This document shows positions 11,331-22,120 of a stretch of DNA of 64,000 nucleotides, piece after piece (positions within the stretch are counted from its first letter, which is position 1; the number at the start of each line of letters is the position of its first letter). Location of the stretch: assembly GCA_949987705.1 (NCBI GenBank), contig OX465281.1, positions 80,628,543 through 80,692,542 on the forward strand, read 5' to 3'. Both the position numbers and the translations under genes were made by a program. Source of the stretch: Thereva unica (taxonomy: Eukaryota; Arthropoda; Insecta; Diptera; Therevidae). The notes beneath the pieces were generated by a model, which searched no databases, was not told the origin of the DNA, and saw only the letters and a list, made by a program, of their open reading frames with translations.

Positions 11331-12470
11331 CTCGTGTCACAGTGTTTGTTACCGTACTCCTCCGAAACGGGTTGACCAATTTGCATGAAATTTTTTGTGT
11401 ATATTTGGTAGGTCTGAGAATAGGTCGTAGGCTATACCTACGTTTTATTTGTAAAGTACCAAATATAGGGGATTGTGAAGAAAGTGGTAATCCGGCCTCT
11501 TTAGACGGCCGCCATGGATCTAAAGATATATTTTGTATACTACATTGCTTATTGTATTCTACTTATCATACCCTTTCATTTGATACCCATGTCGAGGTGG
11601 TTGTGAAGAAAGTGGTAATTCGGCCTCTTGAGACGGCCTTCATGGATCTAAAGATATATTCTGTATACTACATTGCTTATTGTATTCTACTTATCATACC
11701 CTTTCATTTGATACCCATGTCGAGGTGGTTGTGAAGAAAGTGGTACCCCGCCCTCTTGAGACGGCCGGCATGGATCTAAAGATATACTTTGTATACTACA
11801 TTGCTTATTGTATTCTCCTTAACATACCCTTTCATTTGATACCCATGTTGAGGGGATTGTGAAGAAAGTGGAAATCCGGCCTCTTTAGACGGCCGCCATG
11901 GATCTAAAGATATATTTTGTATACTACATTGCTTATTGTATTCTACTTATCATACCCTTTCATTTGATACCCATGTCGAGGTGGTTGTGAAGAAAGTGGT
12001 AATTCGATCCGCCATGGATCTAAAGATATATTTTGTATACTACATTGCTTATTGTATTCTACTTATCATACCCTTTCATTTGATACCCATGCCGAGGTGG
12101 TTGTGAAGAAAGTGGTACACCGCCCTCTTGAGACGGCCGCCATGGATCATTTTAGTTTCAATAGCGTCATGGCCTACCTATTGTTTGACAGCTGCGTAAA
12201 TTTGAAATTTTCATTAAATGTAATGATTCAATTTAATGACAATTTTACATTTGTCAAACAATAGGTAGGCCATGAAGCTATTGAAACTAAAATGAAGTGA
12301 AAATTCCTAAAATTACCATTTTTTTTGGATTTTGCAGCTGTTTTTTTGGTTAAAGGTATAAAAAATAGCGTACGACCTGTTCTCAGACCTACCAAATATA
12401 CACAAAAAATTTCATGCAAATTGGTCAACCCGTTTCGGAGGAGTACGGTAACAAACACTGTGAGACGAGA
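11330..12470. mobile_element. Helitron-derived segment with inward-facing 5' ends
   Basis: The left end (11330, plus strand) and the right end (12470, minus strand) both carry the Helitron 5' terminus TCTCGTGTCACAGTGTTTGT and CTCCTCCGAAACGGGTTGAC. The left copy runs only about 110 bp before a junction at about 11445. The right copy runs for about 330 bp, then into about five copies of the 128-bp minisatellite, all in minus orientation relative to the Helitron at 12652. No CTRR 3' end is present. I read it as a reversed, 3'-truncated Helitron joined to a second 5' end, perhaps through recombination in the arrays. Confidence 0.65.
11464..12150 (-). repeat. 128-bp minisatellite array, about five copies
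   Basis: Monomers contain GATCTAAAGATATATTTTGT, ATACCCTTTCATTTGATACC and GTTGTGAAGAAAGTGGTA. Period is about 128 bp, with one shortened unit near 12000. Orientation is opposite to the array at 12968-14725. A 128-bp period is not a multiple of three, so the short open frames it creates are artefacts. Confidence 0.9.
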
Positions 12471-12651
<181 letters not shown>

Positions 12652-12967
12652 TCTCGTGTCACAGTGTTTGTTACCGTACTCCTCCGAAACGGGTTGACCA
12701 ATTTGCATGAAATTTTTTGTGTATATTTGGTAGGTCTGAGAATAGGTCGTAGGCTATTTTTTATACCTTTAACCAAAAACACAGCTGCAAAATCCAAACA
12801 AAAATGGTAATTTTAGGAATTTTCACTTCATTTTAGTTTCAATAGCTTCATGGCCTACCTATTGTTTGACAAATGTAAAATTGTCATTAAATTGAATCAT
12901 TACATTTAATGAAAATTTCAAATTTACGCAGCTGTCAAACAATAGGTAGGCCATGACGCTATTGAAA

Positions 12968-14725
12968 CTAAAATGATCCATGGCGGCCGTCTCAAGAGGG
13001 CGGTGTACCACTTTCTTCACAACCACCTCGACATGGGTATCAAATGAAAGGGTATGTTAAGTAGAATATAATAAGCAATGTAGTATACAAAATATATCTT
13101 TAGATCCATGGCGGGGTAACACTTTCTTCACAACCACCTCGACATGGGTATCAAATGAAAGGGTATGATAAGTAGAATACAATAAGCAATGTAGTATACA
13201 AAATATATCTTTAGATCCATGGCGGCCGTCTCAAGAGGCCGGATTACCACTTTCTTCACAACCACCTCAACATAGGTATCAAATGAAAGGGTATGTTAAG
13301 GAGAATACAATAAGCAATGTAGTATACAAAATATATCTTTAGATCCATGGCGGCCGTCTCAAGAGGGCGGGGTACCACTTTCTTCACAACCACCTCGACA
13401 TGGGTATCAAATGAAAGGGTATGATAAGTAGAATACAATAAGCAATGTAGTATACAGAATATATCTTTAGATCCATGGCGGCCGTCTCAAGAGGCCGGAT
13501 TACCACTTTCTTCACAACCACCTCAACATAGGTATCAAATGAAAGGGTATGTTAAGGAGAATACAATAAGCAATGTAGTATACAAAATATATCTTTAGAT
13601 CCATGGCGGCCGTCTCAAGAGGCCGGATTACCACTTTCTTCACAACCACCTCAACATGGGTATCAAATGAAAGGGTATGATAAGTAGAATACAATAAGCA
13701 ATGTAGTATACAAAATATATCTTTAGATCCATGGCGGCCGTCTCAAGAGGCCGGATTACCACTTTCTTCACAACCACCTCAACATAGGTATCAAATGAAA
13801 GGGTATGATAAGTAGAATACAATAAGCAATGTAGTATACAAAATATATCTTTAGATCCATGGCCGCCGTCTCAAGAGGCCGGATTACCACTTTCTTCACA
13901 ACCACCTCAACATAGGTATCAAATGAAAGGGTATGTTAAGGAGAATACAATAAGCAATGTAGTATACGAAATATATCTTTAGATCCATGGCGGCCGTCTC
14001 AAGAGGGCGGGGTACCACTTTCTTCACAACCACCTCGACATGGGTATCAAATGAAAGGGTATGATAAGTAGAATACAATAAGCAATGTAGTATACAAAAT
14101 ATATCTTTAGATCCATGGCGGCCGTCTCAAGAGGCCGGATTACCACTTTCTTCACAACCACCTCAACATAGGTATCAAATGAAAGGGTATGTTAAGGAAA
14201 ATACAATAAGCAATGTAGTATACAAAATATATCTTTAGATCCATGGCGGCCGTCTCAAGAGGCCGGATTACCACTTTCTTCACAACCACCTCAACATGGG
14301 TATCAAATGAAAGGGTATGATAAGTAGAATACAATAAGCAATGTAGTATACAAAATATATCTTTAGATCCATGGCGGCCGTCTCAAGAGGCCGGATTACC
14401 ACTTTCTTCACAACCACCTCAACATAGGTATCAAATGAAAGGGTATGTTAAGGAGAATACAATAAGCAATGTAGTATACAAAATATATCTTTAGATCCAT
14501 GGCGGCCGTCTCAAGAGGGCGGGGTACCACTTTCTTCACAACCACCTCGACATGGGTATCAAATGAAAGGGTATGATAAGTAGAATACAATAAGCAATGT
14601 AGTATACAAAATATATCTTTAGATCCATGGCGGCCGTCTCAAGAGACCACTTTCTTCGCAACCACCTCGACATGGGTATCAAATGAAAGGGTATGATAAG
14701 TAGAATACAATAAGCAATGTAGTAG
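12968..14725 (+). repeat. Homogeneous 128-bp minisatellite array in Helitron
   Basis: About 13-14 nearly identical units, each with CCATGGCGGCCGTCTCAAGA, ACTTTCTTCACAACCACCTC and GGTATCAAATGAAAGGGTAT. Two variant classes (GTTAAGGAGAATAC and GATAAGTAGAATAC) alternate, giving higher-order periods of 256 and 640 bp. The array ends near 14725 with a truncated unit. Confidence 0.93.
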
Positions 14726-14819
14726 TATCGCACGATCCGATTTCCACGGTTTTGCATTCGTTGGAAAGGTCTCAGGCTCCGTGAGGTTTATAGCAAAAAA
14801 ATTTCAACAGAAAAGCTGG

Positions 14820-16220
14820 CGTTTGGTCCATACAGCCATCTCAAGAGGGCGGATTACCATTTTCTTTACAACCCCTCGACATGGATATCAAATGAAAGGG
14901 TATGGTAAGTAGAACAACAAAGGCAATATAGAATACTCAATATATCGTTTGGTCCATGGCACTCATCTCAAGAGAGCAGATGACCATTTTCTTCACAACC
15001 CCTTCGAAATGGGTATCCAATGAAAGAGTATGATAAGTAGAACAATATAAGCAATATAGTATACTCAATATGTCGCTTGGTCCATAGCGGCCACCTCAAG
15101 AATGCGGATTACCTTTTTCTTCACAACATCTTCGACATGGATATCAAATGAAAAAGTATGATAAGTAGAACACCTTAGGCAATATAGTATACTCAATATA
15201 TCGTTTGGTCCATGGCGATCATCTCAAGCGGGCGGATTACCATTTTCTTCACAACCCCTTCGAGATGGGTATCAAATGAGAGAGTATGATAAGTAGAACA
15301 CATAAGCAATATAGTATACTCAATATATCGTTTGGCCCATAGAGGCCATCTCCAGAGGTTGGATTGCCATTATCTTCACACCCCTTGACATGGATTTCAA
15401 ATGAAAGCGTATGATAAGTAGAACACCATAAGCAATATCGTATACTCAATATATCGTTTGGTCCGTGGCGGTCATCTCAAGAGGGCGGATGATCATTTTC
15501 TTCACTACCCCTTCGACATTGGTATCAAATGAAAGGGCATGATAAGAATAATGCCATAGACTATGTCTTTAGATTCATGGCGGCCATCTCAAGAGGGCGG
15601 GTTACCATTTTCTTCACAACACCCGAGACATGGGTATCAAATGAAAGGCTATGAAAAATAGAACACCATAAGCAATATAGTATACTCAATTTATAATTTG
15701 GTCCATGGCGGCCATCTCAAAAGGGCGGTTTACCATTTTCTTCACAACCCCTCCTAGATGGGAATCAAATGAAAGAGTATGATAAGTAGAACAATATAAG
15801 CAATATAGTATACTCAATATATCGTTTGGTCCATAGCGGCCATCTCGAGAAGGCGGATTACCATTTTCTTTACAACCCTTACGACACGGGTATCAAATGA
15901 AAGAGTATGATAAGTAGAACACCATAAGCAATATAGTATACTCAATCTATCGTGTGGTACATGGCGGTCATCTTAAGAGGATGGATTACCATTTTCTTCA
16001 CAACCCCTTCGAGATGGGTATCAAATGAGTGAGTATGATAAGTAGAACACCATATGCAATATAGTATACTCAATATATCGTTTGGTCCATAGCGACCATC
16101 TATTAATATTTTCTTCACAACCCCTTTGACACGGGTATCAAATGAAAGAGTATGATAAGTAGAACACCTTAGGCAATATAGTATACTCAATATATCATTT
16201 GGTCCATGGCGGTCATCTTC
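14820..16220 (+). repeat. Diverged minisatellite units, distal part of Helitron
   Basis: About eleven to twelve units of the same architecture (TCAAGAGGGCGGATTACCAT, TTCTTCACAACCCCTTCGA, GGTATCAAATGAAAG, AGTATGATAAGTAGAACA, ATATCGTTTGGTCCATGG). They differ much more from each other than the proximal units do and vary in length. Confidence 0.88.
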
Positions 16221-16333
16221 CAAAATCAATTTTCCCAGATTTGTTCTTCCCTATAGCTTTTTCCTATCGCAGACTGTGTCCCCATAATCTTATTTTATTG
16301 AAAGGCGTTGCAACGCACGCGGGTTTTTGCTAG

Positions 16334-16370
<37 letters not shown>

Positions 16371-16461
16371 ATGAAATCGTACTGAGAAGTGTATTTGAAT
16401 CCAAATTGGGATCAGTTACTTCCGGTTCTGATTTTCCTTTATTCAAAAGATTTCAATCATA

Positions 16462-17190
16462 TTGTCAAATATAAATAAACTGAATTTTAAACCAGCACTT
16501 CAAGACGAAAAGCTTTTTACGATTTTAATTGATGTAAAAGAAAAAGTTTCAAACTTTTGTAAACGTCAATTGGAAAACAAAATAGCAAGAGACGATTACC
16601 TAGCGCTATTAGAGTTGACTTTAATTTGTTTAGGCACAAGTTCTAAAACAATATTTCGCTATCCAGGACCGATGCACCACGCCCGATGGATGTCTAAAGC
16701 ATTGTACTTGTTGAAAATATATCTATATCGAACAGAATTTAATTTAACCGAATCTGAAGAAAACAAATTAAGATATATATGTGCTTTTATTATCCGTTTT
16801 CATGTGAAGGCTTGGTTTAACTGTCCTGTTTCATCATCAGCGCCATACCAAGATTTGTGTCTTATACGAGAAATTTATAATTACAAATCTTGTGACAAAC
16901 AAATATCTGAATTTTTCAATCGCTTTGGAATTTCCACTAATTTTTTAAATGAAGACCCTTTTAATTGGAACGATAATGAAGAGTATAATAAAGGAGAGAA
17001 TATAATTCATAATTTACATGTAGTAAATGATGCAGCAGAACGCGGAGTGAAATTAATTGAAGAATACAATAAATAAAGTATTAACCAAAAATGAAGAAGA
17101 AAAGCAATATTTATTGCAAGTGGTTACTGACTATCGAAAAAACTTCAAATCACATACTAAATCAGCGTTGAGTAGTACTAAAAACTAAGA
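16462..17190 (+). pseudogene. DNA transposase C-terminal remnant (AERGVKL family)
   Basis: An open frame from 16462 to 17076 encodes 204 residues, including GPMHHARWMSKALYLLKIY (about 71-89), AWFNCPVSSSAPYQDL (about 115-130) and VVNDAAERGVKLIEEYNK at the end. After a frameshift the coding continues as LTKNEEEKQYLLQVVTDYRK to about 17187. Proteins with the HHARWM..KA and NDxAERGVKL blocks are common uncharacterised transposases in insect and cnidarian genomes. I do not name the superfamily with confidence. The N-terminal catalytic part is missing, and the stretch between the SEFFNRFGIS and FNWND blocks looks shortened. A GGGCCACCCTAA end near 17625 may be the element's 3' terminus. Non-functional. 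Confidence 0.7.
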
Positions 17191-17647
17191 TTTATTTTGT
17201 ACAATTTATACTTTTAAATACATATATTCTATTACTTTAAAATAAAATTTTCAAAAAAAAAAATAGTGGTTTTTATTGAAAATTAAATTAATATGAAATA
17301 TTCTTATAGAAATTAAAATGTTTGGTTTTCTATAACATAAATGGCCATAACTTCTCTATTTGTCAACCGTTTTTTTTTAATTTGGCTTATTAGAAAGGTA
17401 ATTAAAATATCTATAATATTTTGTCGGTCAGGGTTGGAATAAAATTTTCAGGGGTGGCTAAAAAAGAAAAAATGCCAAAAAAATCAAATTTTTCGAGACT
17501 TTGACGATTTTGAGGGACCTCTAAATCACTCCCGATTGGCATCAAATTTCACACTGGCTCGTTTTTCATCCATTCGCATATTTTAGGGGGGATCTTTTTG
17601 GGTAAAGTCAAAAAAGTCGAAATAAGGGCCACCCTAATATATATACC

Positions 17648-17684
<37 letters not shown>
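17191..17684. other. 3' non-coding part of transposon relic, then (TA)n
   Basis: AT-rich sequence after the transposase relic, ending in AGGGCCACCCTAA at about 17625-17637, then a TA microsatellite at 17651-17684. Confidence 0.55.
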
Positions 17685-17686
<2 letters not shown>

Positions 17687-19301
17687 GGCATTCTCTGTCA
17701 AATCAGCCACCCCCCCTCACACTTTATTTTTCAAGATATTTTTATGTATTTGGGCTTAAAATTTTTGTTACACCTTCTAGTTTTTTATGCCGTATGGTGT
17801 TTTGTGATTTTCAAAATGGCGGATATACAATGGCGGAAAAGAAGAAGAAAGTGCATGAACATGTTATAATTTTTATTAAATTTCAACTTTTTCGATTAAT
17901 TCCCGAGATCCTATTGGCCTCAAATTCTGCCGACACCCTCAGATTTAATAATAATGCAAGGTCGTTCGGTTCATATCATTGTAGATCCAACATGGCCGTT
18001 ATCATAAAATGGCCGACTATATTTTTTTAGAACCCCCTCGACATGGGTATTAAATAAAAGGGCATGACAAGCAGAATACAATGAGCTGCCTTACGTAATG
18101 TAAGATCCAATATGGTGGCCAAAACAAAATGGCCGACGGTTATGTTTTAGCAAACCCCCATTCTTGGGTGTCAAATGAAAGGGTGTGACAAAAAATACAA
18201 TAAGTTATGTTACCTTATTCGAAATGTTTTGTGGCGGACGACAAAAAGTTGAGGAGAACCATTTTTCTCACAACTTTCGTTCAGATTAAAGTCAAACTTA
18301 TTCCAGTGGCAAAACAAAAAAAAGAAAAATTAAGGGATTGACTGTGTTCATACGTCTTTATTTTTTATACCTCGACCATGTTATTCCACTGTTATCATTA
18401 GAGTACCTTTTTATAACCAAGTTCTGATCAGGATCTGGAACAAATCCATGATTTTTAATTTTAAACTGAGAAAAAAGTTCGAAAATGCTCATCCCGTTCC
18501 TGAAATTCTTAAAAATCATTGATTTGTTCCAGATCATGATCAGAACTTAGTTATAAAAAGGTAATCTAATTATAACAGTGGAATAACATGGTCGATGTAT
18601 AAAAAATAAAGACATGGTCGATGTATAAAAAATGAACACAGTCAATCCTTTAATTTTTCTTTTTTTTTTGTTTTGCCACTGGAATAAGTTTGACTTTAAT
18701 CTGAACGAAAGTTGTGAGAAAAATGGTACTCCTCAACTTTTTGTCGTCCGCCACAAAACATTTCGAATAAGGTAACATAACTTATTGTATTTTTTGTTAC
18801 ACCCTTTCATTTGACACCCAAGAATGGGGGTTTGCTAAAAAATAACCGTCGGCCATTTTGTTTTGGCCACCATATTGGATCTTACATTACGTAAGGCGGC
18901 TCATTGTATTCTGCTTATCATGCCCTTTTATTTAATACCCATGTCGAGGGGGTTCTAAAAAAAATATAGTCGGCCATTTTATGATAACGGCCATGTTGGA
19001 TCTACAATGATATGAACCGAACGACCTTGCATTATTATCAAATCTGAGGGTGTCGGCAGAATTTGAGGCCAATAGGATCTCGGAAATTAATCGAAAAAGT
19101 TGAAATTTAATAAAAATTATAACATGTTCATGCACTTTCTTCTTCTTTTCCGCCATTGTATATCCGCCATTTTGAAAATCACAAAACACCATACGGCATA
19201 AAAAACTAGAAGGTGTAACAAAAATTTTAAGCCCAAATACATAAAAATATCTTGAAAAATAAAGTGTGAGGGGGGGTGGCTGATTTGACAGAGAATGCCC
19301 C
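17685..19301. mobile_element. 1617-bp foldback element (long palindrome)
   Basis: Ends GGGGCATTCTCTGTCAAATC and complement. Left arm 17685 to about 18460 and right arm about 18530-19301 are near-complete inverted copies, with a short unpaired centre around 18490. It sits between (TA)n tracts, consistent with a TA target. Each arm holds two degenerate monomers of the minisatellite type seen in the Helitron (CCCTCGACATGGGTATTAAA, GTCAAATGAAAGGGTGTGAC). The 115-147 codon frames in it arise from this repeat and are not supported genes. Confidence 0.9.
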
Positions 19302-19325
19302 ATATATATATATATATATATATAT

Positions 19326-19575
19326 ACAGTGAACGAAATTGATTTAGCCGCATCAACATTTTTCTCATTAAACATTCCGAAAAGAGTGAAATACTATTCT
19401 TAATAAGAAGTGATGATTTTTTGTATTATTTATATAATCATGTAATATTATATATATAAATAATCTTTAATTCATACATTAGTTTTTACAGTTAGTAACA
19501 AAATAGAAAATTCAGCATTATAAAAGGGTGAAACTGATTTAGCCGCAACATTAGTAATGACCATATATTTTGTTT
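19326..19575. mobile_element. Possible Tc1-like terminal fragment
   Basis: CAGTGAACGAAATTGATTTA follows a TA run at 19326, and GAAACTGATTTAGCCGCAAC recurs at about 19530. ACAGTG... ends next to TA are typical of Tc1-like elements. There is no transposase and no convincing second end. Confidence 0.35.
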
Positions 19576-19689
19576 TCAGCCCCCTTAGGGGCAAGCTAGA
19601 TTATTAAGCTATTGCATAGCTTTTATCGCAGGCTTTGAGCGCGGTGACCGAATCGAGAAATTCCGTAACGAAAAAAACCTAACACGGTG

Positions 19690-20850
19690 CGTCATTGAAT
19701 GGGGTTTACCCAAACCGCTAAAGCTATAGGGCTGAAATTTTGACAGTGCATCCCTATAATGGCGTGGACATCCACTAAAAAGCGATTTTTCGAAATTCAT
19801 CCCCTAAGAGGGTGAAATGAGGTTTATCCAAACCGCTAAAGCTATAGGGCTGAAATTTTGACAGTGCATCCCTATAATGACGTGGACATCCACTAAAAAG
19901 CGATTTTTCGAAATTGATCCCCTAAGGGGGTGAAATGGGGTTTACCCAAACCGCTAAAGCTATAGGGCTGAAATTTTGACAGTGCATCCCTATAATGGCG
20001 TGGACACCCACTGTAAAGCGATTTTTCGAAAATCATCCCCTAAGGGGGTGAAATGGGGTTTACCCAAACCGCAGGAGCTATAGGGCTGAAAATTTGACAG
20101 TGCATCCCTATAATGACGTGGACATCCAATAAAAAGCGATTTTTCGAAATTCATGCCCCAATGGGGTGAAATGGGGTTTACCCAAACCGCTAAAGCTATT
20201 GGGCTGAAATTTTGACAGTGCATCCTAATAATGGCGTGGACATCCACTATAAAGCGATTTTTCGAAATTCATCCCCTAAGGGGGTGAAATGGGGTTTACC
20301 CAAACCGCGGGAGCTATAGGGCTGACATTTTGACAGTGCATCCCTATAATGGCGTGGACATCCATTAAAAAGCGATTTTTCGAAATTCATCCCCTAAGGG
20401 GGTGAAATGGGGTTTATCCAAACCACTAAAGCTATAGGGCTGACATTTTGACAGTGCATCCCTATAATGGCGTGGACATCCACTAAAATGCGATTTTTCG
20501 AAATTCATCCCCTAAGGGGGTGAAATGGGGTTTATCCAAACCGCTAAAGCTATAGGGCTGACATTTTGACAGTGCATCCCTATAATGGCGTGGACATCCA
20601 CTATAAAGCGATTTTTCGAAATTCATCCCCTAAAGGGGTGAAATGGGGTTTACCCAAACCCCTGGAGCTATAGGGCTGGAATTTTGACAGTGCATCCCTT
20701 TAATGACTTGGACATCCACTAAGAAGCGATTTTTCGAAATTCATACCCTAAGGGGGTAAAATGGGATTAACCCACACCGCTGAAGCTGAAGGGCTTTAAT
20801 TTTGACCGTGCATCCCTATAATGACGTGGACATCCACTTAGAAGCGAATA
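19690..20850. repeat. 118-bp tandem array, about ten copies
   Basis: Monomer blocks: AAATGGGGTTTACCCAAACC, GCTATAGGGCTGAAATTTTG, ACAGTGCATCCCTATAATGG, CGTGGACATCCACTAAAAAG and CGATTTTTCGAAATTCATCC. The AAATG landmark recurs every 118 bp (19815, 19933, 20051, 20169, 20287, 20405, 20523, 20641, 20759). The array is bracketed by ATTGCATAGCTTTTATCGC at about 19612 and TATGCAATAGCTTTACCGC at about 20944, which suggests it is the core of one element. Confidence 0.92.
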
Positions 20851-21109
20851 TCAAAGAAAAAACATGAATTGATATCGGTGAAAAAAATACTGCATAAATA
20901 AAATAAATAAATAATTATAATTGCATGAGTTGATAAAAAATGCTATGCAATAGCTTTACCGCGGCAGTTCTCTAGTGCCACAGCCCTTTATTTTTTTTTA
21001 CATATAGTAGGGACTGTTACGAAAATATTAAGGGGTCGTGGAGCCTCCTACGATTTGTTTTGGGGCCGTGAGAGTTTTTTAAATCTGCACCTTTTTATAT
21101 TTATCAATC

Positions 21110-22120
21110 TCCACCGAAGAAAAATCGTGCAGACGAGAACAAAATTTCTTTAACTTTCTTGGATAATTTATTGGAAAATAAGAGCAACGAAATAAAAACA
21201 TTTGTTAAAAGCCAATTATTTCATAGGAAAAAAAGCCATTGGTCAGAAAATGAAAAACAGCTCGCTTTTGCAGCTTTTTTACAAATCTCCAGCCTCATAT
21301 AAAGAAATGATAAAGATGGGGTTTACTTTACCATCAGTAAGCACGATTCAAAAGTGGCATTCATTCATAAGGTTTAATACAGGCTTATCTGAAACCTTTG
21401 AACAAATGCTACGAAAAAAAAATCAAATATTTCAATTGAAAATAGACGTTGCATTTTATTATTTGACGAAATGTCCAGCAAAACCGAATTAGAGTATATT
21501 TTAAGAGATGATATTATTTTCGGATTTGAAGATTTGGGACGCGAAGGAATAAGACTGCTTCAAGTGTTTTGCTGTTAATGGTCCGAGGGGTTAATGTAAA
21601 CTGGAAACAATGTGTTGGTTATTTAGCAGGTCATGTCAAGGGGAAGGAATTATGCCTTATAATAAAAGACACCATTTCAAAACTAATAGATATCGGTTTC
21701 GAAGTTGTTGGTGTTACATGCGACCAAGGGGGAAATAATAGATTAGGCTTAAAATTGTTAGGTAGCTCCACAGAAAACCCATATTTCTTTGTAAACGGTA
21801 CACAGATTTTAACGTTTTTCGATGTTCCTCATTTATTCAAGAGTTTGCGCAACTCTTTGTATTTAAATGATATAATTGTGGCAGGCAAAAGAGTCTCTTG
21901 ATTTATCATTCGAAAAGTATATCAGTTCGATAATGGGACAATACGAGCAATGTACAAGCTATCTGATGTACATATTGACCCAAAACATTTTAATCGAATG
22001 TCTGTAAAGCTAGCTACGCACATTTTAAGTCATTCCGTTTCAGCGGCTATTTTTACCGCCGTTTCATTAGATTGCTTTAAAGATCCTTTAGAAAAAGAAT
22101 GCGCTATTAATACCGCTACA
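21110..22120 (+). pseudogene. P-element/THAP9-type transposase pseudogene, N-terminal to central part
   Basis: Frames give, in order: HWSENEKQLAFA, then after a frameshift LFYKSPASYKEMIKMGFTLP and SVSTIQKWHSF, then DEMSSKTELEY at about 21469 and the central MVRGVNVNWKQCVGYLAGHV block at about 21578-21900. The latter contains GFEVVGVTCDQGGNNR and FFDVPHLFKSLRNSLY, which are P-transposase-type catalytic-core signatures. Another frame at 21950-22120 gives HFNRMSVKLATHILSHSVSA. At least three frameshifts and a stop near 21900 make it a pseudogene. The N-terminal THAP zinc finger is not visible. The coding sequence is broken off at about 22120 by a jockey-type element and resumes at about 25090. 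Confidence 0.85.

Larger units (their letters stand above)
12652..16333 (+). mobile_element. Non-autonomous Helitron carrying minisatellite arrays
   Basis: It starts with TC (TCTCGTGTCACAGTG) and ends with GTTTTTGCTAG, a CTRR end. Upstream of that end lies the perfect palindrome GCGTTGCAACGC, the subterminal hairpin expected of Helitrons. It lies between an A (12651) and a T (16334), the usual A/T insertion context. There is no Rep/helicase coding. After a 330-bp 5' block containing an internal inverted repeat (CAATAGCTTCATGGCCTACC and complement), nearly the whole body is tandem repeats of about 128 bp. Family assignment rests on these termini. Confidence 0.78.

Noticed and set aside
13256..14757. 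Series of 60-73 codon frames with near-identical peptides
   Set aside because: They recur with the 128-bp minisatellite; the period is not a multiple of three, so no continuous protein repeat is possible.
18932..19375. 147-codon minus frame and its 115-codon mirror at 17683-18030
   Set aside because: Both come from the arms of the foldback element and contain no known domain.
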